NCBI GenBank assembly: GCA_003564655.1
Contig: PXES01000357.1
Coordinates: forward strand, 1 to 15,570
Reading direction: 5' to 3'
DNA from: Paracoccaceae bacterium
Lineage (GTDB): Bacteria; Pseudomonadota; Alphaproteobacteria; Rhodobacterales; Rhodobacteraceae
Length of the DNA: 15,570 nt
Part shown: one piece after another, positions 13,961 through 15,570 of the stretch
How positions within the stretch are numbered: position 1 is the stretch's first letter
How the letters are laid out: every line of letters begins with the position of its first letter
The notes under the pieces: model-generated
Seen by the model: the letters and a program-made list of their open reading frames with translations, nothing else
Told to the model about the DNA's origin: nothing
The model's database searches: none
Translations under genes and position numbers: made by a program

Positions 13961-14965
13961 TCAGGCGGCCTTGATCCTGTCCATCAGGGCGGCATCGACC
14001 TGCACGCCCTCAGTCTCGATGCGTTCGCGATTGGCAGCCCGGCGCGCCCCGGGAAGCCGCGCGCCGGGCTGATCCGTGATCGCCTGCGTCAGGCGCAGTA
14101 TCGCCGCGTGGAAGCCGTCGCCCGAAAATGCCGCCGGATCGACGCCGATGAAAAACTGCCCGGTTCCCGGCGGGCCGCCCTTGGGGCCGGAAAACGGGCT
14201 GGCCTCCAACCCCAGATTGCCCCCCGAGAGGGCAGCGGCGAAGATCTCGACCATCAGCCCCATGCCGAAGCCCTTCTGCCCGCCCGCTGGCAGCATCGAG
14301 CCCGCAAGCGCGGCCTCGGCATCCTCGGTCGGCTGGCCATCGGCATCCAGCGCCCATCCCGGCTCGATCGCCTCGCCCTTGCGGGCGCGCAGGATGATCT
14401 CGGATTTCGCAATCGCACTGGCCGACTGGTCGATCACCAGCCGCGCGCGGCCCGCGCCATCGGGCACGGCCAGCGCAAAGGGGTTTGTGCCGATCACGGG
14501 CTGATGGCCCCCGATGGGCGCAATGGAAGCAGGCGCATTCGTGAAACACAGCCCCGCAAGCCCCGCCTCGGCCAGCCGTTCGGCATGATGGCCCAGAACC
14601 CCGCAATTATAGGAGCGTGAGACGGCCAGCGCCGCAATGCCCTGCGCGCGCACGCTCGCGTCAAACTCGGGCCAGCCTGCATCAATCGCGGCATGGGCGA
14701 ACCCATGCGCCGCATCGACCTGCACGGCGGCAGGGCGCGGGCGGGACACGACCGGATCGGCCCCGCCCAGAACCTTGCCGCAGCGCAGATGCTCGGCATA
14801 GATCGGCACATACATCAGCCCGTGGCTGCGAATGCCATCGCGCTCGGCCAGACGCGTGGAGCGCGCGACAGAGGCCGCTTGCCCCGCAGATGCGCCCGCG
14901 CGGATCAGCGTCTGGCGCGCAAGGTCTTCAACCTGATCCAGTGAAAGTGTCGTATCCGCCATCAT
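13961..14965 (-). CDS. Second Ldh2/malate dehydrogenase-family oxidoreductase
   Basis: 334 residues, same family as the comC product: SHGL at 47-50, IGTNPFAL at 158-165, LPAGGQKGFGMGLMVE at 225-240, and the same LPGARR ending (304-309). It differs at the usual catalytic His, where it reads SYNCG with Asn120 (the comC product has HHFG with His118). The family includes malate, lactate, sulfolactate and ureidoglycolate dehydrogenases, diketogulonate reductase and cyclic-imine (pyrroline/piperideine-2-carboxylate) reductases; the sequence does not say which. It is the first gene of the five-gene operon and divergent from a LysR-type gene. ATGs at 14965 and 14962 both follow a GGGGG ribosome-binding site that lies in a hairpin. 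Confidence 0.88.
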   Translation of the reverse strand: MMADTTLSLDQVEDLARQTLIRAGASAGQAASVARSTRLAERDGIRSHGLMYVPIYAEHLRCGKVLGGADPVVSRPRPAAVQVDAAHGFAHAAIDAGWPEFDASVRAQGIAALAVSRSYNCGVLGHHAERLAEAGLAGLCFTNAPASIAPIGGHQPVIGTNPFALAVPDGAGRARLVIDQSASAIAKSEIILRARKGEAIEPGWALDADGQPTEDAEAALAGSMLPAGGQKGFGMGLMVEIFAAALSGGNLGLEASPFSGPKGGPPGTGQFFIGVDPAAFSGDGFHAAILRLTQAITDQPGARLPGARRAANRERIETEGVQVDAALMDRIKAA

Positions 14966-14966
14966 G

Positions 14967-14989
14967 CCCCCGATATCACGCTACGGGGG
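14967..14989 (-). promoter_or_regulatory. Hairpin enclosing the Shine-Dalgarno of the second Ldh2 gene
   Basis: On the minus strand CCCCCG (plus 14989-14984) pairs with CGGGGG (plus 14972-14967) across an 11-base loop. The G-run is the only ribosome-binding site for the start codons at 14965/14962, so the stem would hide it. It may limit translation of the operon's first gene. Confidence 0.5.
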
Positions 14990-15019
14990 TTGGCTTGTTC
15001 AGATCAATCGAATTAAAAT
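14990..15019 (+). promoter_or_regulatory. Putative promoter of the LysR-type gene
   Basis: TTGGCT at 14990-14995 and TAAAAT at 15014-15019 are separated by 18 bp and precede the LysR start by about 33 bp. The stretch is AT-rich compared with its surroundings. Confidence 0.4.
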
Positions 15020-15037
15020 GAACTCGACTTCAGTTTT
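15015..15037. promoter_or_regulatory. Imperfect palindrome, possible LysR binding site
   Basis: AAAATGAA and TTCA-G-TTTT flank six bases (15015-15037), broken by one unpaired G. It overlaps the predicted LysR -10 and the divergent intergenic region, where LysR-type proteins usually bind. CAGT-TTT-ACTG at 15031-15041 overlaps it. Suggestive only. Confidence 0.3.
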
Positions 15038-15052
15038 ACTGGAATGTCCGTC

Positions 15053-15570
15053 ATGATCCGAACCCAGGCCCTGCGCGTTTTCGCCACTGTCGCCAGTTGC
15101 GGCAATATCCGCGACGCGGCCAAGGCCCTGCGCCGGACGGATTCCGCGATATCCATGACGCTCAAGCAGCTTGAAAGCGACCTCGGTGCCCCCTTGTTCG
15201 AGACGGACCGCAAACACACCCTGACCGCGCTGGGGGTCGAGGTGAACAGGCTCGCCCGGAACCTGCTGCGCGAACATGATCGCACGACCGAGCGGATCAT
15301 CGCGCTCGCCGAGGGTCGTGAAGGGGTCCTGCGCATTGCCGCGGTCCCGTCGGTGGCCGCACAGCTTCTGCCGCCGGTGCTCAGCGCCATGCTGGCCGAT
15401 CATGCCGGTGTCAGGGTCGAGTTGCTGGATACCGACAGCGCCAGCGTGCATATGCTGGTCGAGACCGGCGAGGTCGAACTGGGCATTGCAGGGCGGCCCG
15501 AGGCCAGCGCTGGCCTGAGTTTCATCGCCCTGTTCAATGACCCGTTTCGGCTGGTCTGCCGCAGGGATCA
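15053..15570 (+). CDS. LysR-type transcriptional regulator (5' part, runs off the window)
   Basis: The first 172 codons of a LysR-type regulator (about 300 residues expected). Seen: the N-terminal helix-turn-helix, ALRVFATVASCGNIRDAAKA at 6-25 and SAISMTLKQLESDLGAPLFE near 31-50, then the linker helix and the start of the periplasmic-binding-protein-like effector domain (VLRIAAVPSVAAQLLPPVL). I chose the ATG at 15053, where LysR homology normally begins; an in-frame ATG at 15044 is possible, and a TAA at 15014-15016 bounds the frame. It is divergent from the five-gene operon, with 87 bp between start codons, the classical arrangement for a LysR activator of its neighbour, so it probably senses that pathway's substrate or intermediate. 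Confidence 0.9.
   Translation, partial: MIRTQALRVFATVASCGNIRDAAKALRRTDSAISMTLKQLESDLGAPLFETDRKHTLTALGVEVNRLARNLLREHDRTTERIIALAEGREGVLRIAAVPSVAAQLLPPVLSAMLADHAGVRVELLDTDSASVHMLVETGEVELGIAGRPEASAGLSFIALFNDPFRLVCRRD

Overview
The window is GC-rich, densely packed DNA from an alphaproteobacterium. The protein styles (SuyAB with a YeiH-type exporter, a DUF3726 protein, a BCCT transporter followed by a small Usp) point to the Rhodobacteraceae (Roseobacter/Paracoccus group). This is a judgement from gene content, not from a database search. I see no rRNA, tRNA, CRISPR array, transposase or phage gene.

Layout, left to right. (1) 1-1815, plus strand: the last codons of an unidentified gene, an SDR dehydrogenase and a medium-chain (zinc-type) dehydrogenase, all overlapping or nearly so. 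(2) 1928-6347: a GntR/UTRA repressor on the minus strand, divergent from a plus-strand operon comC-suyA-suyB-suyZ. This is the (R)-3-sulfolactate catabolic module: ComC interconverts sulfopyruvate and (R)-sulfolactate, SuyAB cleaves (R)-sulfolactate to pyruvate and sulfite, and SuyZ is the putative exporter of the sulfate made from sulfite. The SDR/ADH pair may feed it, as HpsO/HpsP do for dihydroxypropanesulfonate, but that is inference. (3) 6567-8888, minus strand: a BCCT-family transporter followed by a UspA-like protein. (4) 9101-14965, minus strand: a five-gene operon with a second Ldh2-family dehydrogenase, an aldehyde dehydrogenase, an M19 'dipeptidase' that has lost half of its metal ligands, a 557-residue protein I cannot assign, and a DUF3726 protein. 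The last four genes are joined by 4-bp ATGA overlaps. (5) 15053 to the end: a truncated LysR-type regulator divergent from that operon.

The most striking non-coding signal is a 52-bp element present in two identical copies (1846-1897 and 6391-6442). Each copy sits at one of the two convergent gene junctions in the window and nowhere else. It is a perfect 19-bp inverted repeat closing a loop whose minus strand reads GGGTGGGTGGGTGGG, a canonical four-tract G-quadruplex sequence. It looks like a dispersed bidirectional terminator or REP-like element with a quadruplex-forming loop.

The most likely uncharacterised biochemical system is the five-gene minus-strand operon. Its order, translational coupling, atypical active sites and neighbouring BCCT transporter suggest uptake and breakdown of a small zwitterionic or amino-acid-derived compound whose identity the sequence does not reveal.
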